In this document: positions 19,673 through 32,667 of the stretch, in pieces
Numbering within the stretch: the first letter of the stretch is position 1
Layout of the letters: each line of letters opens with the position of its first letter
Assembly: GCA_947172415.1 (NCBI GenBank)
Contig: OX359191.1
Location: 682,001 to 746,000, forward strand
From: Chondrosia reniformis
Lineage: Eukaryota; Porifera; Demospongiae; Chondrillida; Chondrillidae
DNA: 64,000 nt
Direction of reading: 5' to 3'
Notes under the pieces: model-generated
The model's input: the letters and a program-made list of their open reading frames with translations, nothing else
Database searches by the model: none
What the model was told of the DNA's origin: nothing
Position numbers and translations under genes: made by a program

Positions 19673-20371
19673 CTAATAATAAAGATGATACTGACCCTAT
19701 AAGATATGCAAGTCTTGTATCATTCCATATGAATTGAAGGGTTTATATCTGTTAAGCATTACAGTATAATACACATCAAAACTACTGCATATATACTTGT
19801 GTCTATTCTAACAGTAATATTAGGAGAAAAGGGTTCAATCTTGTAATAATAGTGTTAGGAAAATTGTTATATCATTATCACTTTGCAAGCCCTGTCATGG
19901 GCATTTGAACTTATCTGAAATATTGAACTGGATATCACTTGTTATCATTCTCCCTTAAACCTCACAAGTATAGCATTACTTTTAGTATGTATTGTACAGA
20001 TTGTGAAAGTACAAAATGTGTCAGGAAACTAGTGCAGTGGTCCCTTTAATCACAAACTTGTTAAAAACTCATGGGGCACAGTCAAATACTTAACCACTTG
20101 TTGGGCTTATTAATAGCTGTAATCTTTACAATTCTAAAGTACAAACAAAAGTCTAAACAATACCACGGAACATTATAAAACTACTATAAAACTCCAGGGT
20201 AAGTTCTTGTTAACAAAAAAGGCAAATTATTTTCCACAACCATTATATAACTATAATAAGAGGCATTTTTAGTTATATAATGCGATATCCTGTCGATAAC
20301 TCAGTAAACTCCAAAAAGCCTTGGAGTGGAGTGTATAACTATTACATAATATGGTTCTACAAATAAAGTGT
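19673..20371. other. AT-rich spacer; left edge of duplicate copy B
   Basis: No gene seen. Similarity to copy A starts near 20280. The sequence just left of that may match DNA lying beyond element 1, outside the window. Confidence 0.4.
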
Positions 20372-23300
20372 TTACATGTTGGCCAATTTCCACTGTATTT
20401 AAAATTACATGTTTACATGTTTACAAATATATTGCACACTTCTCACCTCATCAGGCAAAGACATCAGATATTCCACAATATGACGATGGTGATAACGTTG
20501 AGCTAACATTATTGCTGATTTACCACGCTATTCAAATAGAAATAGGTCACATTACACAAGTAGTAATGTAATATGCAAGTACTAGTTATTACACGCTCAC
20601 AATGGCGTATATGCAATACACCATTGTGAGCGTGTAATAAGTGGTTTATCGCTAAATTAATCGTTCTACAAATGTGCACATTACTGTAATTGACAAGTAG
20701 TAATGTTTTATGCATATATACATACATACACATTTACTGAATAAAGATAAAAAATAGTAGCAATATGTAGCTATGTACAGTCAACTCTCACTATAACGAA
20801 CTTGGTTATTACAAAAACATGCTAGTGAGTACAATCAATCAGAACCCTAGCTTATGGTCTCTATAAATGGACAGCAGTTAATACGCAATAAACACTTTAA
20901 CTAGGGTGGCATGAAAACCATCATGATCAATTGATGGACCTACCTACGGTACGCAAGCAAAAAATCTTGATTCTTTGTTACTCCGTTCGAAATGTCGTTC
21001 TTTCACTGTGAAATTCTTCAAAAATCTTCAAATTACAAATGATTTTCTTTGAATTTTCAAAGTTTCAAAGTTACAATAACTGACAAATATTTTCTAATTT
21101 ATGTAAGGATTAAGAGTAACACTCAGTGGCAAGGCGTCATTTTAAGACTTTATTAGAAAAGAATTTTTGCCGTGAAAGATCGAAAGAAGATGGAGACAGG
21201 CAAGAAAACGCTAAGAACAAAGGTGTTAGGTAAAATCTAGCACGTGCTGATTAACAGGTATTTACCGATTTTCGAAGTTTTTAAAAATAATGCGATCTTC
21301 GAATCTTTTCGTTTCTGCTTCGATTTTTTTAAACTTTTCGATTTTTTCGAATTTCATTCGCTACTTCGAAAACGACTTTTACATATTCGTAACTTCGAAG
21401 GTCAAGATTTTTTGTGTGCATACCGTATATCATACACACAATATCAGTTACAGTACATATACAAGTGGATTCACATATTTCACCTCATCCAGAGTCTGTG
21501 GATCCATTTGACAATCTTTAGTGAAATACTTCACCAGTCCAAACTGACCATTTGCAGCTGCTATGTGCAATGAATTTGATCCATTCTATACACACAACAG
21601 AAATGAGAAAGCATCAATAATAATCTATTTCAATGTCATTTCTAAAACAGACTTATTAAATATAGAAGCAGTGCATTTCCATACCTTTGTCACAGTCTTT
21701 GGATCCATTCTGTGGACCATCACCAGATATTGTACTATCTCAAGTGAACCATTCTGTGATGCACTGTGTAATGTATTCCATCCTTTCTAAAGTGACATGA
21801 AAACCATCATGATCAATGGATGGACCTACCTATATCATTCACACAACATCAGTTCCACGTACAAGTGGATTCACACATCTCACCTCATCCACAGTCTGTG
21901 GATCCATTTGACAATCTTTAGTGAAATACTTCACCAGTCCAAACTGACCATTTGCAGCTGCTATGTGCAATGAATTTGATCCATTCTATAAACACAACAG
22001 AAATGAGAAAGCATCAATAATAATCTATTTCAATGTCATTTCTAAAACAGACTTATTAAATATAGAAGCAGTGCATTTCCATACCTTTGTCACAGTCTTT
22101 GGATCCATTTTGTGGACAGTCATCAGATATTGTACTATCTCAAGTGAACCATTCTGTGATGCACAGTGTAATGTATTCCATCCATCCTAAAGTGACATGA
22201 AAACCATCATGATCAATGGATGGACCTACCTATATCATACACACAACATCAGTTACACGTACAAGTGGATTCACACAACTCACCTTATTCACAGTCTCTG
22301 GATCCATTTGACAATCTCTAGTGAAATGCTTGACCAGTCCAAACTGACCATTCAAAGCTGCTGTGTGCAATGAATTTAATCCATTCTACACAGAAATGAG
22401 GAAGCATCAATAATAATCCATTTCAATGTCATTTTATAACAGCAAACAGTTGAGGTATTTCACTACTTCAAGATGACCTCCAACAGCTGCTAAATGAAGT
22501 GCAGTTCTACCATACTACAGATGTCATTTAAACATACAATCGCATCAAGCTTAATATACTTAATGCAGTACATGTAATATTATGGCAAAACGGTTCAAAT
22601 GGAACACAAACATAATATGTGACATTCCACAGGAATTTATGTAATCAAGGTTGCAACCCAAATTTGTCAGGATGGGTAAACAGTTACAAATGGTAGTTGA
22701 AAAATGCTTTTTGTCCTGAGTTCATACGACCACAATATGAATCGAAATGTCTCATCGCAACTTAGCGGAAGTTCTTGAGATGTTAGAGAAGGAATTTGAG
22801 GAGGCTGATGAATCAGTTTTTTGAAAATGAGGAAAGTGAAGAAGTAGTTGGAACTTCAGTTGAGCTTCAGAATAGCAAATTTCTTCTGTTAGATCCTCAT
22901 CAATATCATTAAAATTTGCCATCTTAGTTCACATGAAAAAAAAGTATTTTACACTGAGGCTGCAAAATTTGCAAAAATCCCAATTTTAACTTTTGGACCT
23001 GAAATACATATAAATTCCCATAGAAGGTCACATATACAATAATTAATACAACTTTATGATATAAACATAAGTTGAACTCATCCTTGTATACACTTAATAA
23101 TTCCTCACATCTCTGCTCCTCCATGACAACAGCTTAGGATGAGTACGAAGCAACTGTTTAACTTTGGGTACATCACCCAACTTCACAGCCAGTTTAAAGT
23201 CACTCTGAAATTAAATGATAAACTGATCTCTTCACTGACAACACAACATATTCCTACACTTAACCATATATACCAGCTCATCCCTTGATCCACATTACAT

Positions 23301-23380
23301 GAGGTATATACAACTAACACACATACTTCAACACATGATAAAGTGTCTATAGAGAATAGTACCTCAACATCTTGCATCAT
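20372..23380 (-). pseudogene. Ankyrin-repeat gene, copy B (probably degenerate)
   Basis: Recognisable exons from the 5' end: 23363-23380 (MMQDVE), 23109-23204 (SDFKLAVKLGDVPKVKQLL, without the second half of the copy A exon), 22284-22385, 22085-22186, 21884-21985, 21685-21786, 21484-21585, 20447-20527, 20372-20392. An extra ankyrin-like exon ending at 22514 (YGRTALHLAAVGGHLEVVKYL) runs into a TAA without a clear donor. The first exon is 6 codons against 36 in copy A. The internal 102-nt exons are open and phase 0. If the 22514 exon is skipped, a shorter protein is possible, so the pseudogene call is tentative. Confidence 0.6.
20947..21425. mobile_element. MITE with CGGTAC ends, copy B
   Basis: Counterpart of the MITE at 3758-4243, with the same ends and the same TA flank. 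It was duplicated along with the segment rather than inserted independently. Confidence 0.8.
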
Positions 23381-24645
23381 TACCAGCTCTGAGGTACCTG
23401 AGAGGGTAGAGTGAAGAGGTCATATAAGGTTGTAATATGAAAAAAGGAGTTAATTGCAATGAGCCTTGCAAAGGCTACGGTGATAAGTAAAAATATTCAC
23501 TGGAATTCGGTCCCCCAGCCAAGATTAGACTTCGGTCACTTGGCTGGTTTGGCGTAATATTTTTCCAGTGAATATTTTTACTTATCAAGGTTGTAATATG
23601 TACAATTAAATCTTACTTATTCAAGCTATGGGTACCTCCACTATATATTCATTATAGTCACATATATATTCATTATGACCACATATATATTCATATAGTC
23701 TGATCTGGTGAAGTGATTATATTATTTGTTGTCCGATTCTAAAAGAACAAACTGTTTTCTAGACGTTCAAAGACTAAATGATGAACCATCTCAAAGAAAA
23801 AGTATCGAAACAAAACAGTGATCACTTCCAGATGCGTTATTCATTGTTGCAACAAACTACATGTATTTAAATTTCGTAACATGAAGCCATATAAACGAAT
23901 CAAATGAAAATGGTAATCTAGTATGAATTGGGACTCGACTGAAGTGGCGAATCATTAATATAAAATTTTGCAAACATAAGTACTCGTACCTTCCTTCCTC
24001 TTCCAACTACCGGATTTCCACAACTTCTAACTCTAATTTGCTGAACGCTCTACGATATCCAATAGTTCTGTTGATACACAAAGATTATCCGGGGATTAAG
24101 ACGATTAAATCTCGACAAATCTTTCTCTCTTGGTGCACGAGTGGTATCACGTGAATATACCGAATACTACGTTTAAAAATTTGTATATTTCATACTACAC
24201 GTTTTATATGTATATCATGCATTTTCTTTGTATAATACTTTGCAGATTTTATACGCTTTTCACAGCAAAATATTTAATTATGTTAGTATTTAGTACTTGT
24301 AGACATATCATTTCTTAATAAGGTAAATTGTAAATTTGATGTGCACATTGCATAGGTGTCACAAGCTAGTTTGTGTCACACAGAAGTGTAACTAAAAGTG
24401 TATACAGATGCAGCTATCAATGTAGATGTCTATTTGGTAATTAACTGACATTAATTATATATATTTCTTGTACAATGAGGTTTAACAAAGGAATCAGATA
24501 ATGAAATATAAACAAATAAATGGGAAAATGGAAGAAGGTGTAACAACATGTCATTGCAACATAAAGTGGGTCCATTGCGCAACACAAGGTACTCCTACCC
24601 TACAGCAATACTGGTACATACATACATACATACACAGCACTGCTA
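23381..24645. other. Intergenic region, copy B
   Basis: AT-rich sequence between the BMAL stop and the ankyrin start. It contains the R2 foldback at 23448-23588 and short tandem copies of a TATATATTCATTAT motif near 23640-23695. No gene is seen. Confidence 0.5.
23448..23588. repeat. Foldback repeat of family R2
   Basis: It starts GGAGTTAATTGCA and contains the diagnostic CCCCCAGCCAAGAT and ACTTCGGTCACTTGGCTGG. Its ends, GATAAGTAAAAATATTCACTGG and the reverse complement near 23570, form a hairpin. Related to 30318-30460, 35252-35345 and the palindrome at 57792. Confidence 0.75.
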
Positions 24646-27600
24646 TCAATCCAAGATGGAGTCAAGATCCAGGTCCTTGAAGGGCTGGACAGGATTGAAG
24701 GGATCCACATCTACCTGATCAAAGAGTGCCTGGAAGTCGCTTGGGTTGTCTAGTCCTCGGATGATGGCCATGTAAGCCTCCTTTGAGCCCTCCAGGTCTA
24801 TGGTCTGACTGTCAAACAGTCCTTCTGGGGCACGAATAGGGTTTCTTGGCTGGGAGTTGGGCAGCTGCTGGCCAAAGGGGTTGTCTGGGGTATTCCCCAT
24901 TCTGTTGATCACATCACGAGCCAAAGCAGAGTTCTGTTCAATATCAACTCTCTGGTGTTGTACAGTGCCACTTGTTGTGGGTGGTTGCCATGGAAACTGC
25001 TGTTGAGGATGTCCCTGGATGGGATGAGTTACAGAGGTGGGAGCAAATGAAGTGGCAGGTACATTCTGCATTGGTCTGGCGGAGCTGCCATAGGGCTGCA
25101 CCATTCCCATTCCGCCTTGTGAACTGGGAGTGGGATTCTGCTGCACTGATCCATACATGTTACCTGATCCCATGGGCAGTTGTAGCACGTCTTGTTGTGG
25201 TCCTTGCTGCGTCTGTCCTTGCTGGTTGAGCTCCCATTGAGCCTGCTGTGCCATGGTCTGACGTACAAACCTCTCGGTCAAGTCTCTCCTGTCCACAATG
25301 TCCACAGTAGGCAGGGCGGGCTGTCCGGTGGAGGATGGCTGTTGGGAGATCTGAAGGGGAGGACTGGATGGCTTTGTAGGTTTGCTGAGGAGGAGAGAAA
25401 GAAGACTATCGTCACACTACAAGTAACACCATCTCAAGAGTATCCTCAATACACAGGAGCACATAGTGACATATGTATGTTACATACCAGATATACCTAC
25501 ATATATTACACTCGTATTAGAGACATGCTACAGACATTGCATACAAGGATTCACAAAAGAGCAAGATGAAGAAAAGATTCCCAGGGTGACTGACGAAGGG
25601 TGGAATTCCCAGAAACAGCTGTCTGGCCCAGTGGAGCAGAAGAAGGAAGAAAAGAAAAGACTCCAGGACCTGTATCTTCGTCCAAAGCTCTCTCCAGGTT
25701 TAGTTCACTATAGGCTTTTATACAGAGTAGGCATAGCATGTAGGAAAATGGTGTATAAGATTTTTCTTATAACACTCAAAGCTAATCCTAAATGTCAATA
25801 GAAAAATATTTTTATCATATTTTTTAATAAACATATTCACATAGCAAATCTGTATACATGATACTCTTCATATAACAAACAATAAAGTCACATGACTCAC
25901 TTTAAAAGTACATTTGTACAGATAATGTACTCCACTTGTTTGGAGTAAGGGTTTCTGAAACTGAACGCCTTCATCGCCAACCACACCCAGTTTCTGTCGC
26001 GACTCACAAAGCGATACCTCACTGTTGGCATGGGAACAGCTTTCTGACATGCTGTGAGGAATTGGTGGAAGAAAGTTACGTAATACATACGTAGTCACAA
26101 GTCATACACAAATTGAAACCAGTAATCATATTCATTCACATTTATAATGATATTCATGATGCCAAGCTCACCTTCATGAAACAGCTCCACCATCTTACGG
26201 ATATCATCAGGGTGGAAATACTCATAGCACATTTGACCAATCAGATCCTGTGGCAGGTATCCTAACACAGCTGTGACCCTGGACAGAAGGAGATGTCACA
26301 TGACTGTTGCGCAATAATGTGCGGCCATTGTGTAACACATCATTTGTCTTATTACTAAGGAGATAGTAGCTTCAAATAGAAACTACAAATTATAGCCTTA
26401 TACATGTACAGCATGAAGAGGGTGCTCTCCTAATTAACTACGTAGTCCTCTTATTAAGAAGCCACTAGTGAAATAAAAACATCTACTTCTTAGTAAGAGC
26501 CCACCTGTGGTCCAGATGACTAAAACGTCCATCCAAGGACACTCGAGCCACAAACTCTGTGTCGCTTGGCTCTTGAGGAGGTCCAGATTCAGTGTCGCCC
26601 GACCCAAAAGGTTGAAGTCGGGCCATAGCTATGAGGCACTGTGAAGACTCGTTCTCTGCCATTGACAAAGCTTCACATTCCTCACCAGTTAGATTTCTAC
26701 GGAAACAGAGGAAAGTAACCTTTTAACATGGAGTATTGGGATAATTCTGCCCCTTCAGATATTTTCTAAAAGATGGCTAGAGGTTAGGTTGTGATGGCAT
26801 GGCATAGCTATACATATAAAATTATGCAGTATGCTTAGTACATTTGTATGGCATAGGTATACATATAAAATTAAAATGTGGTATAGATAATGAAGTGTGA
26901 TATGAAGATTTGTTTTTAAGTGCAGAGGAAGTACAAATATCAATTTACTGTTGTGTGATTTCAAGAGGTCTCCTCCCTGGCTAACCTTATAAATCCAGTG
27001 CAGTGCAGCACCACATATTTATCCGGCAACTTGTGGGATGCATGGATGAGATCCATCATCTCCGAAGTCCTACTGTAGTCACCTCCGATCTTCAAGGCTG
27101 GATTCTGTGAAAAACAGCAGTTGAAAGGAGGATAGCCAATCAATGAATGGACTGAATGAATTTAGAACTGACAATAAAATTGTCAGAAGTTTTGGTTTAA
27201 TTTTCAGATAAAAGGTTTTAGTTTTAGCCAGAAATAAAAACAAGTGACCAAAAAATGAATGTACAATTAATGAAAAGGCTTTTAATAACTCAAAAATGAA
27301 AAGAGTTAGAACAAAGGCATATTCATGTCATAGAGATAATACAATACAAACTATTAGGTGATTAACAGCAGACAATAGAAATTCAATGAGATATAGCAAC
27401 TCAATCAATGCTTAAGTGTAAACCATTCAACTGTTTGCACTGTATTCAACACTTAGACAGCCAACCCAAAGATAGGTAGGCCAATGAAGTATCATGTCCC
27501 CAAGCCTATATTATAATAATGCTGCAAGTCTTCAGACAAGTGCATACATAAGGTGGAATGGTTTCATTGCACACCAGTGATGACTTACAGATGATTCCCC

Positions 27601-30600
27601 ACTTGACTGGGCCACTCTAACACGACACAGAAAGGATCTTCTTAATCCATTCATCATGTTCGGTTGTGAAACAAAGTTTGCTAAAAATAATGTGAAAAGG
27701 TCAATTAAATTACATGAACTGATTTACCTGTTTAAGGAATATTTTAATATTAGGTATTTAAAAATAATTTCTCCTAAAATACTACTAAACAATATTGCAT
27801 ATACGTACATATATGTATGTAAATACTTACATTTTCCATAACCGGCATTTGAATTAGCTTTCAGTGCTACAGATATAAGGTGAAATAGAACAACTCAGTG
27901 AACACAACTAGTGGTGTTGATGAACTACGTACTTGATGTAGTACATCAACAGCCTCTACACTCAGCCACGCCCATCCCCTCTACACTCAGCCACGCCCAT
28001 CCCCTCTACACTCAACCACGCCCATCCCCTCCACCCTCAATAGCTGCTAATTACAGGACTCACTGTCTTCAATGCTCATGCATTCCAGTTGAGATTTGAC
28101 CTTTTGAATATCCTTGGGATGGAGGATGTCGTAGAAGGACTGACCCCTCCAGGCCTCCGGAGACTCGTGGAGGACATCCTCCAGTGTCTCGGACACGTAG
28201 AGAATCTGACCAAGCTGACAGTTTATGATCACCATGAAGCCGTTGGCCGCCTGTGGAGGAGGAGGAGGGGGTTGACCCAGTAAATAGTGACACTATGTAG
28301 TACGTACATACGTATATAGTGGAATGTCACTGAATGACAACATCAGTAGATAACACAGAAAAGGAAGAAGAACACAGAAGAAGGGAAGATAACACAAAGT
28401 CCCAATTCGAAACATAATCTTACACTTTACTATACTTAATTTATTCCTAAAATATTTTGCCATTATAATGTGAGATAGCAAAATGGTTGCATTGTGATAT
28501 ATCTCATACAAGTATGTTCATACAGCAACAGTCAAGATCTAGATCTTGGATTATTTCACTATTTTTACATTTGCTATACTCTTTAAAACTTTACGTAGTT
28601 TTATTCAAGTTGCATAAATGTTCATACATTGTCTACATTGTGAGGACCTGTGGTACTCTTTACATACCTCCACAACCAGCTGTTTCAGTTCTTCATCCGA
28701 CAGGAAGGATGGCTTGTAGTCCTTGGAGGCCTGGGGATCTCCTAGGCAACAGACAATAATTGTTGTATGCATCAATGGACATATTATATTATATTATTGT
28801 ACTATAGAAGTAATATATTTGTACTATAGAAGTATTATATTTGTACTATAGAAGGTATGTATATCATATACTCGTATCCCCGTTCTATAGTATAATTATT
28901 TCATATACTTTCTGTAGTTACAGAAGGTCCAGTAGGACTCCATAGGACCACCTGCCATGTATGACTCACAAGAGAACATCATAGCATGTATCTGTGTGGT
29001 TGTGAGAGGTTGGGCATAACCATAGGAGGAAGCAAGCTACATGCGTACCTCATATTAAACCTTCTAACAACAACTGCCTAACAAAAAGTCTAGTAGACAG
29101 TGCAGTAAATCAGGTTATGAGCTGCAACCAATTAACATAGCTACACAGGAACTTTTCAAAACTGTTTATCCTCCGAATAACCATAACAATCTCATTGATT
29201 ATCAAGTACATCTTCCTGGTTGACATGTTGCTTAAGTCAGAGATAAACTCCTTTTTAGCACTCAACACGCACATACGTATGTATGTGGTATATAGAGACC
29301 TTTGAAGCCAGCCAATACCAACTTTTCCCCATCAGATAATTTCTTATCTGGGCATCACCAAAAAGTAATTCTAATTCTTTCACCTTCTGACCATTTGAAG
29401 AATTCCAATACATACCATCCTATATTAAATCCTATAGTCATTATAACATAGCATTCTATAGTAATTTTAATATTAAATTCTATAGTGTATTATAATATAG
29501 CATTCTAACGTTATTATAATATAGCATTCTAACGTTATTATAATATAGCATTCTATAGTTATTATAATATCCATAAACATAATGTCACATATGATATTCC
29601 TATATACGTACCTACATATGCAAGTATAAACATACATTGGTATAGGTTCTACCTAATGCCATATGCATGTACGTATGTACGCCACACACTCTGATATCAT
29701 AAATTAAATCATTTCAGCTAACCACATCACCCAACTAAACCACATCCTGCACTTGTAGGGAAAAAGTGGGCGTGTCCATAAGTATCTTGTATGGTTGGGG
29801 TGGACCCCTTTCATTAGGAGTCCTATTTACACAAGTATAACAAATGTATTTCATATCTTGTTTAAAATATAAATACAAAATACTATTACAATGATATTAC
29901 ACTTTTCACAGCTAGCGAATGAAAGATCCTTTAGAGACTCTTAAAGCTGATTCTGAGGTATGCATAAGTATCCTTGTCCAAGAGATTGATGCTCTAACAC
30001 AGCCTCCACACACGCTAATGAGGTCAATTGATGTGTATAAAGGCTATAGATAGAGTGACCAATTGTGAATTCTGGAATTTAGGGACTTTAAGATCTACAG
30101 CCGATCTTTTAGCTTTTATTATCATCATCAGCTCTAAATTCATTGAAAACAAACTACTGAATGCCTGTTCTTCTCCACAATGAGAAGACAAGCTACTGGT
30201 CAATTGGAGTATTTCTCAGTGGAAATCAAATGAAGTGATTTACGTAGCATAATATTGTATACTGTATTTGATAAGCATCCATTTAATAAAAAGCATATAC
30301 GTACGTACGCATTAAATAGGGAGTTAATTGCACTTAGCCAGTGCAAAGGTTATGATGTGATTAAAATTATCACTGGGAGTTATTACATATGTCTGACCAA
30401 ACAAGTGACCAAAGTCTGATCTTGGTTGGGAGACTGATATCTTATTGAATGGCAACCAGTGCATACATTAAATATAAATGTCTCTATATTTACATACGTA
30501 CGTATGCAATTATAAGCATTTTATTTAATGCAAGTCTATATGTACATACGTATATAATTACTTGTATTATGAGAATAAAGTATTATTGAGCGTCAGCAAC

Positions 30601-31992
30601 ATGAATTTACTAATTCTGGACGTTTCAACCCAGAGGTCTTCATCAGCAATTATATATATGATTGTAACAAGCACTCCTTATTCCTTCATAACCAAATATA
30701 TGCACTATGTACATAGTATAGGCACTGTAGATATACTAGTACATACGTACATGTATAATGATATGAATTCTCTTACGTACGTATATACGTATTCAATAGC
30801 GGTAATTGATAAGAGACTATAAACTAAATAACAACAAAACCCACGATAAAGAAACCTTTGGTCCAACTGAGTTCATAGTTGACAGATTTCCATATTATAC
30901 AATAATCTAATAGCTCAGGTACATACACAAAATTGAATTTTAATTAGAAATAACTCTGACACATGCCAATCAAGTACATTCTAAGGTGACACCATTTTGT
31001 ATATATAACGAGATCACTTAGCCAATCAATGTGCTAAAATTTAGTAATATATCGTACTACATATTTTATTAGTGTTCTACAGAAGCATATACGTATATTA
31101 TACAGTATATACAGTACATTAGAAGGTATAAGTATTATATTACTTGAAGGTGTACGTATCTCAATATTAATAATATATACTACATATACATAATATACAG
31201 CTACCAAAATATAGTCCGCCTAGGAAACTTAAGCACTGTCTACATACGTTCATATAGTATTATATTAAGCATGTGATAAGATGGATGGTACCCAATATAA
31301 ACAGACACACCTCTCAATGCCTTGACATGCTCCACTGCCATTTTTAAGACCGTGAGTTTGTCTAGTTTACGAGGGACAGCCGAACAAGCTGGTATCATCG
31401 TCGCCAGCTCCGTAAGGTACTTGTTCATTTTATCACGTCTTCTCTTTTCAACTTCACAGTGGTTCTTCCTACAAATAAGCAACAGTCTATAGTGGTGACC
31501 TATGGGAGTGAGACTAGGTAGTCTTTATACAGTCAACCTCTCTATAGTGGTGACCTATGGGAGTGAGACTAGGTAGTCTTTATACAGTCAACCTCTCTAT
31601 AGTGGTGATCTATGGGAGTGAGACTAGGTAGTTTTTATACAGTCAACCTCTCTATAGTGGTGACCTATGGGAGTGAGACTAGGTAGTCTTTATACAGTCA
31701 ACCTCTCTATAGTGGTGACCTATGGGAGTGAGACTAGGTAGTCTTTACACTCATCTTACATAAGGTTAGTATTAATCAACTCACTTTGACATTGCTTTCG
31801 TCTTTTTGGGAGAATCTTCTTCGTCTGAAGAACCTTCATACGCCAAAGGCCTAACAAGGAACAAGAACTACTAATGATACACGTACGGCTCAAAAATGGC
31901 TTCGAATCAAGAAGTACCGATTGAGAATCTCCAACAATTTTGACATAAAGTAGGACTTACTCTTGTCTGTTTCTCTTTGTCGTGGCTTGCAT
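24646..31992 (-). CDS. ARNTL: BMAL (ARNTL/cycle)-type bHLH-PAS transcription factor
   Basis: An eleven-exon model with all phases consistent: 31961-31992, 31785-31850, 31311-31468, 28668-28741, 28064-28250, 27589-27680, 26986-27104, 26505-26696, 26172-26278, 25901-26051, 24646-25384. It codes 638 residues, close to vertebrate BMAL1. The bHLH (about 33-85) has [14 protein letters not shown] and [21 protein letters not shown]-like features, nearer to BMAL than to ARNT. PAS-A starts with [10 protein letters not shown] and contains [13 protein letters not shown]. The linker keeps [12 protein letters not shown] has [22 protein letters not shown] and [14 protein letters not shown]. The Gln-rich tail ends with a helix ([11 protein letters not shown]) and an acidic segment, reminiscent of the BMAL1 activation domain. 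The usual role is an E-box binding heterodimer partner in the clock or other PAS pathways. The third intron is 2.5 kb and repeat-rich. Confidence 0.93.
25543..25770 (+). repeat. Dispersed repeat family R1, copy 2
   Basis: Counterpart of copy 1 in the equivalent BMAL intron. It has the GAAACAGCTGTCTGG and GGCATAGCATGTAGGAAAAT landmarks. Confidence 0.85.
27955..28041. repeat. CACGCCC minisatellite, copy B
   Basis: Three imperfect units of the ctcagccacgcccatcccct repeat, downstream of the PAS-A exon. Copy A has four. Confidence 0.85.
28782..31310. other. Repeat-rich third intron of BMAL gene
   Basis: AT-rich with no exon found. It holds short tandem TACTATAGAAGTA units (28798-28860), five or six units of a TATAATATAGCATTCTA repeat (about 29440-29570), an R2 fragment (30318-30460) and TACGTA-rich runs. 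The right edge of the segmental duplication lies at its 3' end. Confidence 0.6.
31487..31752. repeat. Tandem repeat, about 61-bp unit
   Basis: Four to five near-identical units containing CTATAGTGGTGACCTATGG and ACTAGGTAGTCTTTATAC, in the BMAL intron between the second exon and the bHLH exon. One unit has a G-to-A change (gtgatctat). Confidence 0.9.
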
Positions 31993-32667
31993 GACTTTTC
32001 GATTGATTTTTACTGAGTCTCGTTTCTTCTCAAATTCTTTGGTATCCTTTCTTTCCAGCGACACTGTTATTTATAGACACCGACCAATTACGTCACTTAT
32101 TACTATATATAGCATTATGTATGCAGTTGTACTCTTTGGTCCTCATAACCACATAATCTGCAGTCGAATTTTACAACTATGTTACTGCCTGAAAATAAGA
32201 GAATCATGCGTTCACTTTGTTTATTCGTGTGCATGCGAACTCATTTTCATACGCAAGAATATTAGAGAAAGACCATTTTTATAATTTGATTACATTTCTG
32301 ATATTTAAACAATATTTTTTCTTTTTTTCACTTATTGCAACGTATTTTATTACAAACTAGTTATATGTATAATTTTCGACTATTGTCTTTGCACTGTTAT
32401 AATTTTTTGAAGTTTTAATTGTTTTCTGCAAATCTACATGTATCATTCCTTAAATACAATGCATTTAATTTGTCCCATGATTTTAATATATAAAATAACA
32501 TACATGCTGTTAATTTAATTATAAGTTGTATTCTTTGCCCCTCTCATTCCTTTATCCATTTTATAATATACTTGGTGAAGTAAAGTAGATACTTACTGTA
32601 ACAAAGAGTGATGTAAACAATAAAATTAATAACATGGTTCATAAAATATTTGATGAGAGATATAAAT
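31993..32667. other. Intergenic region between BMAL 5' end and LRRC56 3' end
   Basis: AT-rich, no gene. It should contain the BMAL promoter on the minus strand; no E-box or other element is assigned. Confidence 0.4.

Larger units (their letters stand above)
20280..28781. repeat. Segmental duplication, copy B
   Basis: Colinear with 3098-15537, in direct orientation. It lacks the two large transposons and has five internal 102-nt ankyrin exons where copy A has nine. It has about 700 bp (22390-23100) with no counterpart in copy A. Its BMAL exons belong to the complete gene. Confidence 0.9.

Noticed and set aside
22742-22825. Short plus-strand frame beginning MSHRNLAEVLEMLEKEFEE
   Set aside because: It could be the start of a transposase-like gene, but the frame ends after about 27 codons and nothing downstream supports it.
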